Part shown: positions 17,037 through 25,350 of the stretch, piece by piece | Layout of the letters: the number at the start of each line of letters is the position of its first letter | How positions within the stretch are numbered: position 1 is the stretch's first letter | The notes under the pieces: generated by a model | Told to the model about the DNA's origin: nothing | The model's input: the letters and a program-made list of their open reading frames with translations, nothing else | Database searches by the model: none | Translations under genes and position numbers: made by a program | Source of the DNA: Parapedobacter tibetensis | Lineage (GTDB): Bacteria > Bacteroidota > Bacteroidia > Sphingobacteriales > Sphingobacteriaceae | DNA length: 64,000 nucleotides | Direction: 5' to 3' | Assembly (NCBI RefSeq): GCF_024643205.1 | Contig: NZ_JAMKQJ010000009.1 | Span: forward strand, 1 to 64,000

Positions 17037-17120
17037 TTATCGGATATATTGTGCCCATCTGTTCTTCTTATCAGCAGGCAACTTATCGAGTGAATTCATC
17101 AATCTTATTTTTGTAAGCAT
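17037..17120 (-). CDS. 27-residue basic peptide with strong Shine-Dalgarno site
   Basis: The reverse strand has AAAGGAGG five bases before an ATG at 17118-17120, followed by a 27-codon frame: MLTKIRLMNSLDKLPAD, then KKNRWAQYIR and TAA (17037-17039). It contains seven Lys/Arg against two Asp, and one Trp. A terminator lies 58 bases downstream. Genes in this phylum usually lack a strong Shine-Dalgarno site, so AAAGGAGG is notable. It may be a leader peptide, a small regulatory protein or a toxin; it has no membrane segment. No downstream gene belongs to it, which argues against attenuation of a following operon. Confidence 0.6.
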   Translation of the reverse strand: MLTKIRLMNSLDKLPADKKNRWAQYIR

Positions 17121-17353
17121 ATACACCTCCTTTGACGAAGATAACGATAATATATAGCACAACTTTGCAAGGTTATAGGTTTTGAGAGCTATTACCTCAT
17201 TACTATTCCATGCAGGACGATTGGTTTTGTCAAAACTATAATTAGAGAAGGTTTTGTTAGTTAAAAAAATAATCGATCTTTCACTACAGAAATAAATCCG
17301 TCAAATCTTATTTTTGTTGGAACGAACTACCAAAATAACATAAAGATAGCAAT

Positions 17354-17719
17354 ATGAAACAGAATAATACCATTACACATATCGAGATCCCGGCCCCTGA
17401 CCTCATGAAAGCCATTGCTTTTTATACGTCAGTGTTCAATTGGAAAATTGAGATGATTGCAGAAAACAGTTACGCATTTTTCATGATAGGCGACACCAAT
17501 ACTGGTGGGGGGCTTGATGCATCCCTGAAACCTGCTCCGGAAAAATGCGGCCCACAGATTATCGTAGACGTTAATGACATTGAACAGACATTAGATCGAA
17601 TTAAGGCGGCAGGCGGGTCAATTACAATTGAAAAAACCAGAATTGAAGGCGAGCATGGATTCTACGCGGCTTTTCAAGACGCTAACGGCAATCATCTACA
17701 GATTCATTGCAACCAATAA
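17354..17719 (+). CDS. VOC-fold protein
   Basis: 121 residues in a single glyoxalase-like domain: ITHIEIPAPDLMKAIAFYTS at the N-terminus, VDVNDIEQTLDRIKAAGGS in the middle and FYAAFQDANGNHLQIHCNQ at the end. Four metal ligands are expected near His9, Glu51 and the C-terminal region, but I can only see candidate positions. The -7 element TATTTTTG at 17309-17316 is a plausible promoter. Substrate unknown. Followed by an esterase pseudogene on the other strand. Confidence 0.9.
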   Translation: MKQNNTITHIEIPAPDLMKAIAFYTSVFNWKIEMIAENSYAFFMIGDTNTGGGLDASLKPAPEKCGPQIIVDVNDIEQTLDRIKAAGGSITIEKTRIEGEHGFYAAFQDANGNHLQIHCNQ

Positions 17720-17791
17720 AATTCCTGGGAAATGGAATATAAATCCAACCCCTTCCGTTAGACATGACGATTCTGTTTTATTCTTCCTTAG

Positions 17792-18111
17792 TGCAATGGC
17801 CGCGAATCGATCCGGATAGTCCATAGCTACTTGCCAAGTACCGAAACCTCCGATGATACCTATGACATAAATTCTGGTGATATTAATACGATACTTGGAA
17901 GTCAGGTCTAGATAAAGGGAATCAAACTAGTTTTCTGAAGTCCAGTATTTGTCTGCTGGGCATTGCGGGGATGCAACAATAAAAGGATATTCTTGTCCTT
18001 GTTCGATATAAAAAGGTATACCATAGGTTTTGAGGCCAGCTAAATCACCAAAGGGAAACGTTTCTCTTGCACCGAGTAGTCCGTTGGAAGATATAGGAGA
18101 TAAGGATAGTT
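17792..18111 (-). pseudogene. secreted esterase (phospholipase/carboxylesterase type), decayed
   Basis: Three pieces of one alpha/beta-hydrolase are visible on the reverse strand: NYPYLLYLPTDYSVQEKRFP, then in another frame DLAGLKTYGIPFYIEQGQEY, PFIVASPQCPADKYWTSEN, a TAG at 17937-17939, and FDSLYLDLTSKYRINITRIY. The oxyanion strand with the LHGxGE motif is deleted between the first two pieces. The nucleophile loop reads VIGIIGGFGTW where the family has GxSxGGxGTW, so the catalytic Ser is lost. It ends near RFAAIA and continues into foreign sequence. No functional protein can be made. Confidence 0.75.
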
Positions 18112-18347
18112 TGCGCTAGGCTTTGAATTTCCTGAATATTCCACCTGTTAATGATTGCAAGCTTGTAGCAGGTGGTTTTCTGTTCACAAATAAAGCATGC
18201 ATTAACCTTAAATTTCGACATATACCACTGATAGTTGTTAAATAACAACAATAAATAGCGTAATTACAACTAATAGTGCTTGTTTTTTTACTGATTCTGG
18301 AAATGAATCTAAATATCTTTGCAGTGTCAAAACAAAGAGATAGTACT

Positions 18348-19322
18348 ATGTTAAATACTAAAATGATCGGCAATAAAATTGCCGAAGCACGAAAGAAAAC
18401 AAATATTTCCCAAGCCCAGCTTGCTCAGCGTCTATTCATCAGTTCACAGGCCGTCGGAAAATGGGAGCGCGGAGAATCAATGCCAGACATCACTACTTTT
18501 AACCGTCTCGCGGAAATTCTGGGTGTTGACCTTAACTATTTTTCAGAAAGCTTCCAATCTGCAGCCACTGAAACGACACCCGTTGAGCCTTTGGTTAAAC
18601 CATCCGATGAATTGCCATCCGGAAAGCAGGAGAAAAAACTTAAATGGGATATGTCACGCGGAAACTGGGTGGACGCTGACTTTTCCGAGTTGAAAAACCT
18701 GCATGAAAAATTCAGTTCATCCAACATGCAGCGTTGCAAGTTTATCGGTTCCGATTTGTCGGGACTTCTTCTAAAAAGCAATAATGTTGATAGCTGTGAC
18801 TTTTCAGGTTCCGACATCAGCAGCAGCCACATTCAAGGCTCCAACTTAGTCAACAATCTATTTAAGGACTGTTCACTAAAAGAAACTGAATTTTCAGGAA
18901 GCAATATCGACAGATGCGATTTCTCCAGCGCCAATTTTACCGGAACCGAATTTTCAAAAAGCTATGCTAAAGACTGCGATTTTACCGGTGCCGATTTTAC
19001 CGGAGCAGTTGTTAAATCTGGTGGCTTCGAGAAAAGCACCATGGCAGATGTAGTTTGGAATCGCACCTCTTTCAATGCCACGTATATTGCCGATATCGTT
19101 TTCGATAGTACAGTGGAGGACTGTTCTTTTGAAAACTGCTCCTTTAAAAAGGTGACATTCCAAAATGCAACGCTTATCAACGTGTTCTTTAAGAACACGA
19201 GTTTGAAACGAATCCGGTTTATAGACTGTCAAGCAGATCGGATGACTTACGAATTCCTGAAACAAGGGAATGCAGATTTAACTGGTATCTCTTTGTTAAC
19301 ACCAAAAGGAGGAAACGAATAA
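18348..19322 (+). CDS. XRE helix-turn-helix protein with pentapeptide repeats
   Basis: 324 residues from the ATG at 18348 (the frame is open back to 18276). An XRE domain (IAEARKKTNISQAQLAQRLF, ISSQAVGKWERGESMPDITT) occupies residues 6-62. A linker follows, then a pentapeptide-repeat solenoid with central Phe or Leu from about 125 to 305 (CDFSGSDISSSHIQGSNL; CDFTGADFTGAVV; CSFENCSFKKVTFQNATL). Its TAA overlaps the ATG of the ABC ATPase gene. Such regulators sit before ABC exporters in Bacillota and probably control them. The codon usage and the operon's Shine-Dalgarno sites are not those of the host. Confidence 0.88.
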   Translation: MLNTKMIGNKIAEARKKTNISQAQLAQRLFISSQAVGKWERGESMPDITTFNRLAEILGVDLNYFSESFQSAATETTPVEPLVKPSDELPSGKQEKKLKWDMSRGNWVDADFSELKNLHEKFSSSNMQRCKFIGSDLSGLLLKSNNVDSCDFSGSDISSSHIQGSNLVNNLFKDCSLKETEFSGSNIDRCDFSSANFTGTEFSKSYAKDCDFTGADFTGAVVKSGGFEKSTMADVVWNRTSFNATYIADIVFDSTVEDCSFENCSFKKVTFQNATLINVFFKNTSLKRIRFIDCQADRMTYEFLKQGNADLTGISLLTPKGGNE

Positions 19323-20089
19323 TGTTACAAAATGAAATTGCCATTTCGGTACAAGGATTGAAAAAATCATATAAAAACATCCCTGTGTTGACAGGAGTAG
19401 ATTTTCAGGTAAAAGCAGGCAGTATTTTCGCCCTGCTCGGCTCCAACGGTGCAGGCAAGACAACGATTGTCAAAATCCTCACCACGCTGCTGAAACAAGA
19501 CGAGGGAAGTGCCTTCGTAAACAACTTCGATATTGCGTCTAACCCCGGCAATGTACGGCAGTCGATCAGCCTGACAGGGCAATTTGCAGCCGTGGACGAG
19601 GTTTTGACCGGACGGGAAAACCTTGTTATGATTGCCAAGCTGCGGCATCTTAGCAATCCGCATCAGGTCGCGGACGATTTGCTTAAACGCCTCGGTTTGA
19701 CCGATGCCGCCGACCGCAGGGCGTCGACTTATTCGGGAGGTATGCGCCGTAGGCTCGACATCGCCATGAGCCTTGTGGGAAAACCGCAGCTCATTTTCTT
19801 AGACGAACCGACAACCGGGCTTGACCCCGAGGCACGTATTGAAGTTTGGAAGATTGTCAAAGAGCTTGCTGGTAACGGCACGACGGTATTCCTAACCACC
19901 CAGTATCTGGAGGAGGCTGAACAACTCGCCGATAGAATTGCTATTGTTCATAAGGGTAGGATTATCGTGAGCGGCACGCTTGCGGAGCTGAAAAAACTGT
20001 TCCCGCCCGCAAAAGTGGAATATATTGAAAAACAGCCGACTTTGGAGGAGATATTTCTTGCAATCATCGGCAAAAAGGAGGAAAACTAA
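19322..20089 (+). CDS. ABC transporter ATP-binding protein (drug-export type)
   Basis: 255 residues. Walker A GSNGAGKTTIVKIL, signature YSGGMRRRLDIAMSL, Walker B LIFLDEPTTGLDPEAR and the H-loop region are all present, so it is a functional ATPase of the DrrA/multidrug type. It is about 50 residues shorter than DrrA, lacking its C-terminal extension. AAAGGAGG, seven bases before the ATG, is a perfect Shine-Dalgarno site. The start overlaps the stop of the XRE gene (TAATG). It drives the permease that follows directly; export of a toxic compound is likely. Confidence 0.95.
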   Translation: MLQNEIAISVQGLKKSYKNIPVLTGVDFQVKAGSIFALLGSNGAGKTTIVKILTTLLKQDEGSAFVNNFDIASNPGNVRQSISLTGQFAAVDEVLTGRENLVMIAKLRHLSNPHQVADDLLKRLGLTDAADRRASTYSGGMRRRLDIAMSLVGKPQLIFLDEPTTGLDPEARIEVWKIVKELAGNGTTVFLTTQYLEEAEQLADRIAIVHKGRIIVSGTLAELKKLFPPAKVEYIEKQPTLEEIFLAIIGKKEEN

Positions 20090-20857
20090 ATGGAAACGAT
20101 AAAGAACTATTTTTTCAGGGATATGGGTGTTATGCTTGGACGTTCCATGCGCCATATTCTTCGCAGCATGGACACCATCATCACGGTTACCATCACGCCA
20201 ATTGCGATGATGCTGCTGTTCGTATATGTATTTGGCGGCGCCATCCAAACCGACATGGATAACTATGTAAATTATCTGCTGCCCGGTATACTGTTGATTG
20301 CAATTGCAACCGGTATATCTTATACGGCTTACCGCTTGTTTATAGATATGCAACAGGGCATATTAGAGCGGTTCCACTCCATGCCGATTGCACGCTCCAC
20401 TGTACTGTGGGGCCATGTGCTGACCTCGCTGGTATCAAATGCTATTTCAGTTGTCGTTATCATTCTTGTAGCGTTGATCATGGGCTTTCGCTCGTCGGCG
20501 GATATACTGTCATGGGTTGCTGTGGCTGGTATACTTGCGCTCTTCACACTAGCTTTGACCTGGATCGCTGTGATTGCCGGGTTGTCTGCAAAATCGGTGG
20601 ACGGTGCAAGCGCCTTTTCCTATCCCATTATCTTCCTGCCGTTTATCAGCTCGGCGTTTGTGCCTACCGAGTCCATGCCGGCACCTGTTCGCGCCTTTGC
20701 CGAGAATCAGCCGGTGACCTCGATCGTGGAGACCATCCGTGCGCTACTTTCAAATCAGCCGGTAGGCAATGAAATATGGGTTGCTCTTGCATGGTGCATC
20801 GGAATTATGCTCGTGGCTTATATCTTCGCGATGAGAGCGTATAAAAAACGGGGGTAA
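20090..20857 (+). CDS. ABC-2 type transporter permease
   Basis: 255 residues with six membrane segments and the ABC-2 signature VDGASAFSYPIIFLPFISSA followed by FVPTESMPAPVRAFAENQPV in the C-terminal half. The motif set is that of DrrB/NodJ-type permeases. It follows the ATPase stop with no gap and has its own strong Shine-Dalgarno (AAAAAGGAGG) inside the end of the ATPase gene. It ends five bases from the end of the convergent glucokinase gene. The three genes form one operon, likely a self-contained resistance module. Confidence 0.93.
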   Translation: METIKNYFFRDMGVMLGRSMRHILRSMDTIITVTITPIAMMLLFVYVFGGAIQTDMDNYVNYLLPGILLIAIATGISYTAYRLFIDMQQGILERFHSMPIARSTVLWGHVLTSLVSNAISVVVIILVALIMGFRSSADILSWVAVAGILALFTLALTWIAVIAGLSAKSVDGASAFSYPIIFLPFISSAFVPTESMPAPVRAFAENQPVTSIVETIRALLSNQPVGNEIWVALAWCIGIMLVAYIFAMRAYKKRG

Positions 20858-20862
20858 GAGAA

Positions 20863-21900
20863 TTAATATTGTCCATAAGCGCCATAGTAGGCAGCCCCGA
20901 TGAGCGCAGCCTTGCTATTCAGTATGACCTTTATGGACACATTCTGTAGCAGCTCCGTCATCCGGGAATTTTGGATAAATTGTTGACGGAACAGGTCTTT
21001 GCGCAATAATGGGTAAATCCTGGGTGGTATACCTCCGCCCAATATGAGTCCACCCATAGCCTTATGCTTCAGCACCAAGCTCGTGGCCTCACGCGCCATG
21101 TAGCTTACGAACAACTCCATGGCCGTGATACAGGTAATGTCCAGCTGACGTATGGCCGCATGGCTGATCACAGCGGCCGGGTTGCTGTTATTCTTGAAAT
21201 TTTCCATTAGCCAGGCGGGTTCTTTATTGCCCTTTACATCGCGTAGGAAACGGTAAATCCGGTAAATGCCGGGACCGGACACCAAGTGTTCCCAACTGAT
21301 CATGTCGCTTGTCTCTTTTAGGTAAGCCCACAACTCCAGATCAAACTCCGTTCTGGGTGCAAAATCGCTATGTCCGCCTTCCGTGGCAAATGGCCTATAG
21401 GCCTCACCATCCCAGAAAAGGCCTGCCTCGCCTAAGCCTGTGCCAGGGGCCAGAATAGCCATATTGCCCAATGTATCCGCTCCATTGTCAACTATAGGGA
21501 CTATGTCTTCTGAGGTCAAGCCGGCCATGCCATAGGCCGTGGCCTCCAGATCATTGATAATAACAACGCGGCCAATGCCCAGATCTCGCTCTAAAAGGCT
21601 GGCATCGAGTTCCCACGACAAATTTGTCAGCTTCACCTTATTGTCCAGAACAGGGCCAGCAACGCCGATGGATAATATGGAGGGGGCTTGCATGTCATCA
21701 TTCCAAAACTTTTTTACAAGCTCTTCAAATGTGACATGTGCCTCGGATGGAAAGGTGGCTTCGCGCAAAAGCGAAAGCCTCTCCCCCTGTACCTCAAACA
21801 AACCCAAGCTGGTCTTAGTGCCGCCAATGTCGGCAGCCAAGATCTGCTGCTTTTGAATAGCCCTTTTCCCTTTTTTTGGCAAATACAGTAAATATGACAT
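20863..21900 (-). CDS. glk: glucokinase (Glk family)
   Basis: 345 residues. The ATP phosphate-binding loop ILAADIGGTKTSLGLFEVQG, the glucose-binding region NDLEATAYGMAGL, the LAPGTGLGEAGL loop and the GGHSDFAP motif place it in the bacterial glucokinase family (Pfam Glk) rather than the ROK family with its zinc motif. It phosphorylates glucose to glucose-6-phosphate with ATP in the cytoplasm. The next gene on the strand is the sulfatase at 22246, 350 bases away, so it probably has its own promoter. The first 15 residues are poorly conserved, so the start is less sure. Confidence 0.92.
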   Translation of the reverse strand: MSYLLYLPKKGKRAIQKQQILAADIGGTKTSLGLFEVQGERLSLLREATFPSEAHVTFEELVKKFWNDDMQAPSILSIGVAGPVLDNKVKLTNLSWELDASLLERDLGIGRVVIINDLEATAYGMAGLTSEDIVPIVDNGADTLGNMAILAPGTGLGEAGLFWDGEAYRPFATEGGHSDFAPRTEFDLELWAYLKETSDMISWEHLVSGPGIYRIYRFLRDVKGNKEPAWLMENFKNNSNPAAVISHAAIRQLDITCITAMELFVSYMAREATSLVLKHKAMGGLILGGGIPPRIYPLLRKDLFRQQFIQNSRMTELLQNVSIKVILNSKAALIGAAYYGAYGQY

Positions 21901-22123
21901 GGTTTCTTTATTTCAAAATAAGTTGTCCGTCTGAATTGTAACGACAAAATAAGAAAAAGGACGTTGTTGAACGAATTGGACTGCAAACAATTAATTAAAT
22001 CGGAGTTCATTGTGTTGAAAATCAAGCAAACGATTGACTTCCATTATGCGAAGGGACTGAACCTTGGGGTGCATACCCCAACATAGCGCGGAAATAATTT
22101 CACCAAGATTGGCATATTTCTTT

Positions 22124-22231
22124 TTAATGGAATTGTCCAAAATGCCAGAGGACTCCGGAGGGGTCATGCATAAAGCATTCTTTACCCCAATTAGCTTCTC
22201 TAATGGGGGTCAGCTTTACGTTTGTATACTT
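22124..22231 (-). pseudogene. VOC-fold protein, C-terminal remnant
   Basis: The frame reads KYTNVKLTPIREANWGKECF, then MHDPSGVLWHFGQFH and stops at 22124-22126. This is the closing strand of a VOC protein, with the HDPSG..WHFG motif of bleomycin-resistance-type members. A TAA precedes it by one codon and the sulfatase stop lies 14 bases upstream. The rest of the gene is gone. Confidence 0.7.
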
Positions 22232-22245
22232 TTATAAACAAGTTG

Positions 22246-23835
22246 TTACCGAGGTTTGGCGCCCACTTCATCGGCCCAAACCGTATATTCCTGTTTCATT
22301 TTTTCAACCAGGGCTGGATGCTTGTCGCTCAGGTCATTCAATTCGACCGGGTCATCGGTCAGGTCGTACAGTTCGCACCGCCCATCGGGAAACCCACCTA
22401 CCAGCTTCCAATCCCCTTGGCGCATGGCCCATTTGCCCAAATGTTCCCAGTAAAGCGTACGCTGCCCGACACCACTGCGTGAAAAGGCGGGCAATAAGGA
22501 GGCACCCCTCAATGGGGTGATTTCCTGCCCACGATATTGATGTGGATAATCCGTCCTGGCGACGGCGACACAGGTTGCCATCACATCCACGATATGGCCT
22601 ACGGCATCGGTAAACCTTCCCGGCCGCTGAATGCCTTTCGGCCAATGGGCAACAAAGGGGGTGATGATCCCTCCCTCCTGCGTCCAGGCTTTGTACTTCC
22701 GATAAGGTGTATTCGAAACATTGGCCCAGGGTTCTTCATATGCCAAATACGAACCCCGATACCCCACGTTTACACCTTGCTGGTGCAACTTGCGCCCATC
22801 GATGTTTTCAGCGGAGCCCCCGTTGTCCGAAAGAAACAGGATTAATGTATTTTCCAGCTTTCCCTGTCGTTCCAAGGTGGCTATAAGTTTACCAATTCCT
22901 TGGTCCATGCGATCTATCATCGCCGCATAAACCGCCATACGGTCTGTCCAATCTTGCTGATCAGGCAGCGAGTCCCATGCGGGGATATCCGGAGGCCTTG
23001 GGGAAAGCGGGTGGCGGTCATCGATGATTCCTAGCCGTTTCATCCGCTCGTACCGTTGCCGCCTAACTTCGTCCCAACCGCCGTCATACACGTCCTCATA
23101 GCGTTCGATATCCTCCTCCAGTGCGTGGAGTGGCCAATGGGGCGTCGTATAGGCCAGGTACAGGAAAAATGGTTTATCCCCATCGGTCTGCTCGTGGTTT
23201 TCGATAAACGTGATTGCCGTATCGGTGAGTGCATCGGTCATGTAAAAACCCTCGGCTGGCGGGAACCAGGGGTCATCGTCATAGACCATGCACCGCATGC
23301 GGGGTTCCTCCACCAGCTCGAAATAGCTACTGGCTCCGCTAATCAACCCAAAATAACGGTCGAATCCACGCTGGCGGGGCCAGTGTTCAGGCCGCTCCCC
23401 AACATGCCATTTTCCAGACATATAAGTTTTATATCCTGCTTGCTTCAGCACTTCGGCTACGGTGACGCTTTGTTGGTTCAAATAGCCTTGGTACGGCCCA
23501 GGTTGCGGAGCGCTCCCGGCATAACTCACCATCGCCCCCATGCCTGCCTCATGCGGATATACGCCGGTCAATAGGGATGCTCTCGTCGGGCAGCATCTTG
23601 CCGCATTGTAAAACGAACGGAACCGCAGCCCATTAGCGGCCAACTGATCCAGGTTAGGCGTGGATACTTCTCCTCCATAACATGCGATATCGGAATAACC
23701 CATATCATCTGCTAGAATGACCACGATATTCGGCCGTTCATCGCCTTTCTCCTGACCGAAGACCGCCCCAACCAACGGGGATGCCGCGATACTTACCAGA
23801 GCGTAAGCAATTAATCTATTTTGTCTGATTTCCAT
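22246..23835 (-). CDS. arylsulfatase (type I sulfatase)
   Basis: 529 residues. It has an N-terminal signal or membrane anchor (ending AVFGQEKG), then the sulfatase start VVILADDMGYSDIACYGG with the metal-binding Asp pair, and the C-x-P-x-R motif at residues 81-85 (CCPTR) whose Cys81 would become formylglycine. The formylglycine-generating enzyme is not in this window. Further motifs YMSGKWHVGERP and LFLSDNGGSAENID (metal Asp-Asn) are intact. It removes sulfate esters from glycans or aryl sulfates in the periplasm. No SusCD pair lies nearby, so its substrate is open. Confidence 0.93.
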   Translation of the reverse strand: MEIRQNRLIAYALVSIAASPLVGAVFGQEKGDERPNIVVILADDMGYSDIACYGGEVSTPNLDQLAANGLRFRSFYNAARCCPTRASLLTGVYPHEAGMGAMVSYAGSAPQPGPYQGYLNQQSVTVAEVLKQAGYKTYMSGKWHVGERPEHWPRQRGFDRYFGLISGASSYFELVEEPRMRCMVYDDDPWFPPAEGFYMTDALTDTAITFIENHEQTDGDKPFFLYLAYTTPHWPLHALEEDIERYEDVYDGGWDEVRRQRYERMKRLGIIDDRHPLSPRPPDIPAWDSLPDQQDWTDRMAVYAAMIDRMDQGIGKLIATLERQGKLENTLILFLSDNGGSAENIDGRKLHQQGVNVGYRGSYLAYEEPWANVSNTPYRKYKAWTQEGGIITPFVAHWPKGIQRPGRFTDAVGHIVDVMATCVAVARTDYPHQYRGQEITPLRGASLLPAFSRSGVGQRTLYWEHLGKWAMRQGDWKLVGGFPDGRCELYDLTDDPVELNDLSDKHPALVEKMKQEYTVWADEVGAKPR

Positions 23836-23837
23836 AT

Positions 23838-24035
23838 TCAGTCATTAATTTCGGTAAGCGGCGGAAGATTTTGCTCAGCCTCGGATATCCAACATTGTGG
23901 GGCATCACCGTCTCTCATTTTCTGTACCGGCGCAATTTCATCTATTGAAACCATATCGATCAGCTTAATTGTTGTAGCGCTATAAATACAAGCGGAGTTT
24001 TTAAATCCAAAATCGGCCAGATGAATCGTATCCAA
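23838..24035 (-). CDS. short ORF before the sulfatase, possible gene remnant
   Basis: A 65-codon frame ends two bases before the sulfatase start region. The C-terminal part (VSIDEIAPVQKMRDGDAPQC, then WISEAEQNLPPLTEIN) looks like coding sequence, while the N-terminal half is short of recognisable signals. I recognise no family. It may be the tail of a larger gene truncated near 24035; sequence further upstream to 24168 shows nothing. Confidence 0.35.
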   Translation of the reverse strand: MDTIHLADFGFKNSACIYSATTIKLIDMVSIDEIAPVQKMRDGDAPQCWISEAEQNLPPLTEIND

Positions 24036-24168
24036 GCATTACGACGTTATGAACACGTCCATCGACCCAAAGGTATTAAAAGAAAATACAATTCCCCGTA
24101 TGAACAAACGTTAACAAAGCATACAACCGTAACTAGTATACTATTGAAGGTTAATGCGGGTTCTCGTC

Positions 24169-25083
24169 TTAATTAAACGATTGTCGAAACTCAAGAGGCG
24201 AAAGGTCGGTTTTGCTTTTAAACAGTTTGCTGAACGACTGCGAATGCTCAAAACCTAATTCATAAGCGATTTCGCTTACGGATAGGCTGGTCGTTGATAA
24301 TTTTTCTTTCGCTTTTTCAATCAGTTTGTTGTGTATATGCTGTTGCGTGGTTTGTCCCGTCAATGCTTTTAGTAAGCTACCCAAATAGTTGGGTGACACA
24401 TTTAGTAACCCTGCAATATATTGAACAGCAGGCAAGCCTTTATCTATCAAATTATCACTATTAAAGCAATCATTAAGAATATTTTCCAATCTTTCCAGTA
24501 TTTGATGGCTGCTCTTTTTTCGTGTAATGAATTGTCGCTGATAAAACCGTTCACCATAATTAAGTAGCAACTCTATTTGGGCAATGATAATATTCTGGCT
24601 GAATAGGTCTATATTGGATTGGTATTCACGTTCGATATTTTGCAGAATATCAACGATTATTTTTTCTTCTTTGTCTGAAAGAAACAGGGCTTCATTGACT
24701 GCATACTCAAAAAAATCGTAGGATTTAATGTTTTTAGCCAAAGAAGTATTCCACAAAAAGTCGGGATGAATCAATAATAACCATCCTGTTGGCTCTGTCT
24801 CAGCATCCTGATTGATTTCTAAACTTAAAAATTGAAGTGGTGCTATAAAAGTCAGAACACCAGAATCAAAATCGTATTGTTGCTGCCCATAATTGAATTT
24901 CGCATTGATATTTCGCTTTAAGCCAACCGAATAAAAATTCTGGATCCATTTCAGCTCACTGTCATCAACGGGATAAGAGACTTTGCTGTAATCGATCAGA
25001 CTAATCAACGGATGTTCCGGCTTTGAAAGATTACAAAGAGTATGAAATTCGGAAATAGAATTAAAGTGAACTGTATTTTTCAT
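24169..25083 (-). CDS. AraC-family transcriptional regulator
   Basis: 304 residues. The C-terminal 100 residues hold both helix-turn-helices: VQYIAGLLNVSPNYLGSLLK and LSVSEIAYELGFEHSQSFSK, followed by LFKSKTDLSPLEFRQSFN. The N-terminal 200 residues fit a cupin-type sensing domain. On the same strand upstream are a small ORF and an SDR gene, so it may be cotranscribed with and control the SDR gene. The ligand is unknown. Confidence 0.9.
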   Translation of the reverse strand: MKNTVHFNSISEFHTLCNLSKPEHPLISLIDYSKVSYPVDDSELKWIQNFYSVGLKRNINAKFNYGQQQYDFDSGVLTFIAPLQFLSLEINQDAETEPTGWLLLIHPDFLWNTSLAKNIKSYDFFEYAVNEALFLSDKEEKIIVDILQNIEREYQSNIDLFSQNIIIAQIELLLNYGERFYQRQFITRKKSSHQILERLENILNDCFNSDNLIDKGLPAVQYIAGLLNVSPNYLGSLLKALTGQTTQQHIHNKLIEKAKEKLSTTSLSVSEIAYELGFEHSQSFSKLFKSKTDLSPLEFRQSFN

Positions 25084-25101
25084 TTATGCTAATTTAGAAA
25101 G

Positions 25102-25350
25102 TTATTTCTCTTTATACAAAATCATTCCCGCGTGATAAAGTATGTCGTCTTTGAATTCTCCATCTGCCGTAAATCCTGTATCGTCTTTGTAGTCAATATG
25201 ATTTCTGGGAATAGTATAACTAACTGCCTTGATAAGCACTTTTTTGCTTCCTCTGGCTTCATCATAACGAAAATTCGGCAGTAATTGGTGTCGGATGTAT
25301 CCGTCTATAGTGAGGACTAAAACGCCGTAAAAAGTGTGTAGCTTTTCCAT
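25102..25350 (-). CDS. hypothetical 82-residue protein overlapping the SDR gene
   Basis: The start at 25350 overlaps the end of the SDR gene by 34 bases in another frame. The protein (GVLVLTIDGYIRHQLLPNFR, then HAGMILYKEK) has a beta-rich look and no recognised domain. A 34-base overlap is larger than is typical in coupled genes, so the gene may be a fragment whose 5' end was replaced by the SDR gene. It is followed by the AraC gene after 18 bases. Confidence 0.45.
   Translation of the reverse strand: MEKLHTFYGVLVLTIDGYIRHQLLPNFRYDEARGSKKVLIKAVSYTIPRNHIDYKDDTGFTADGEFKDDILYHAGMILYKEK

Noticed and set aside
23056..23574. A 172-codon plus-strand frame
   Set aside because: It is entirely antisense to the sulfatase, whose motifs are convincing, and lacks a promoter or family match.
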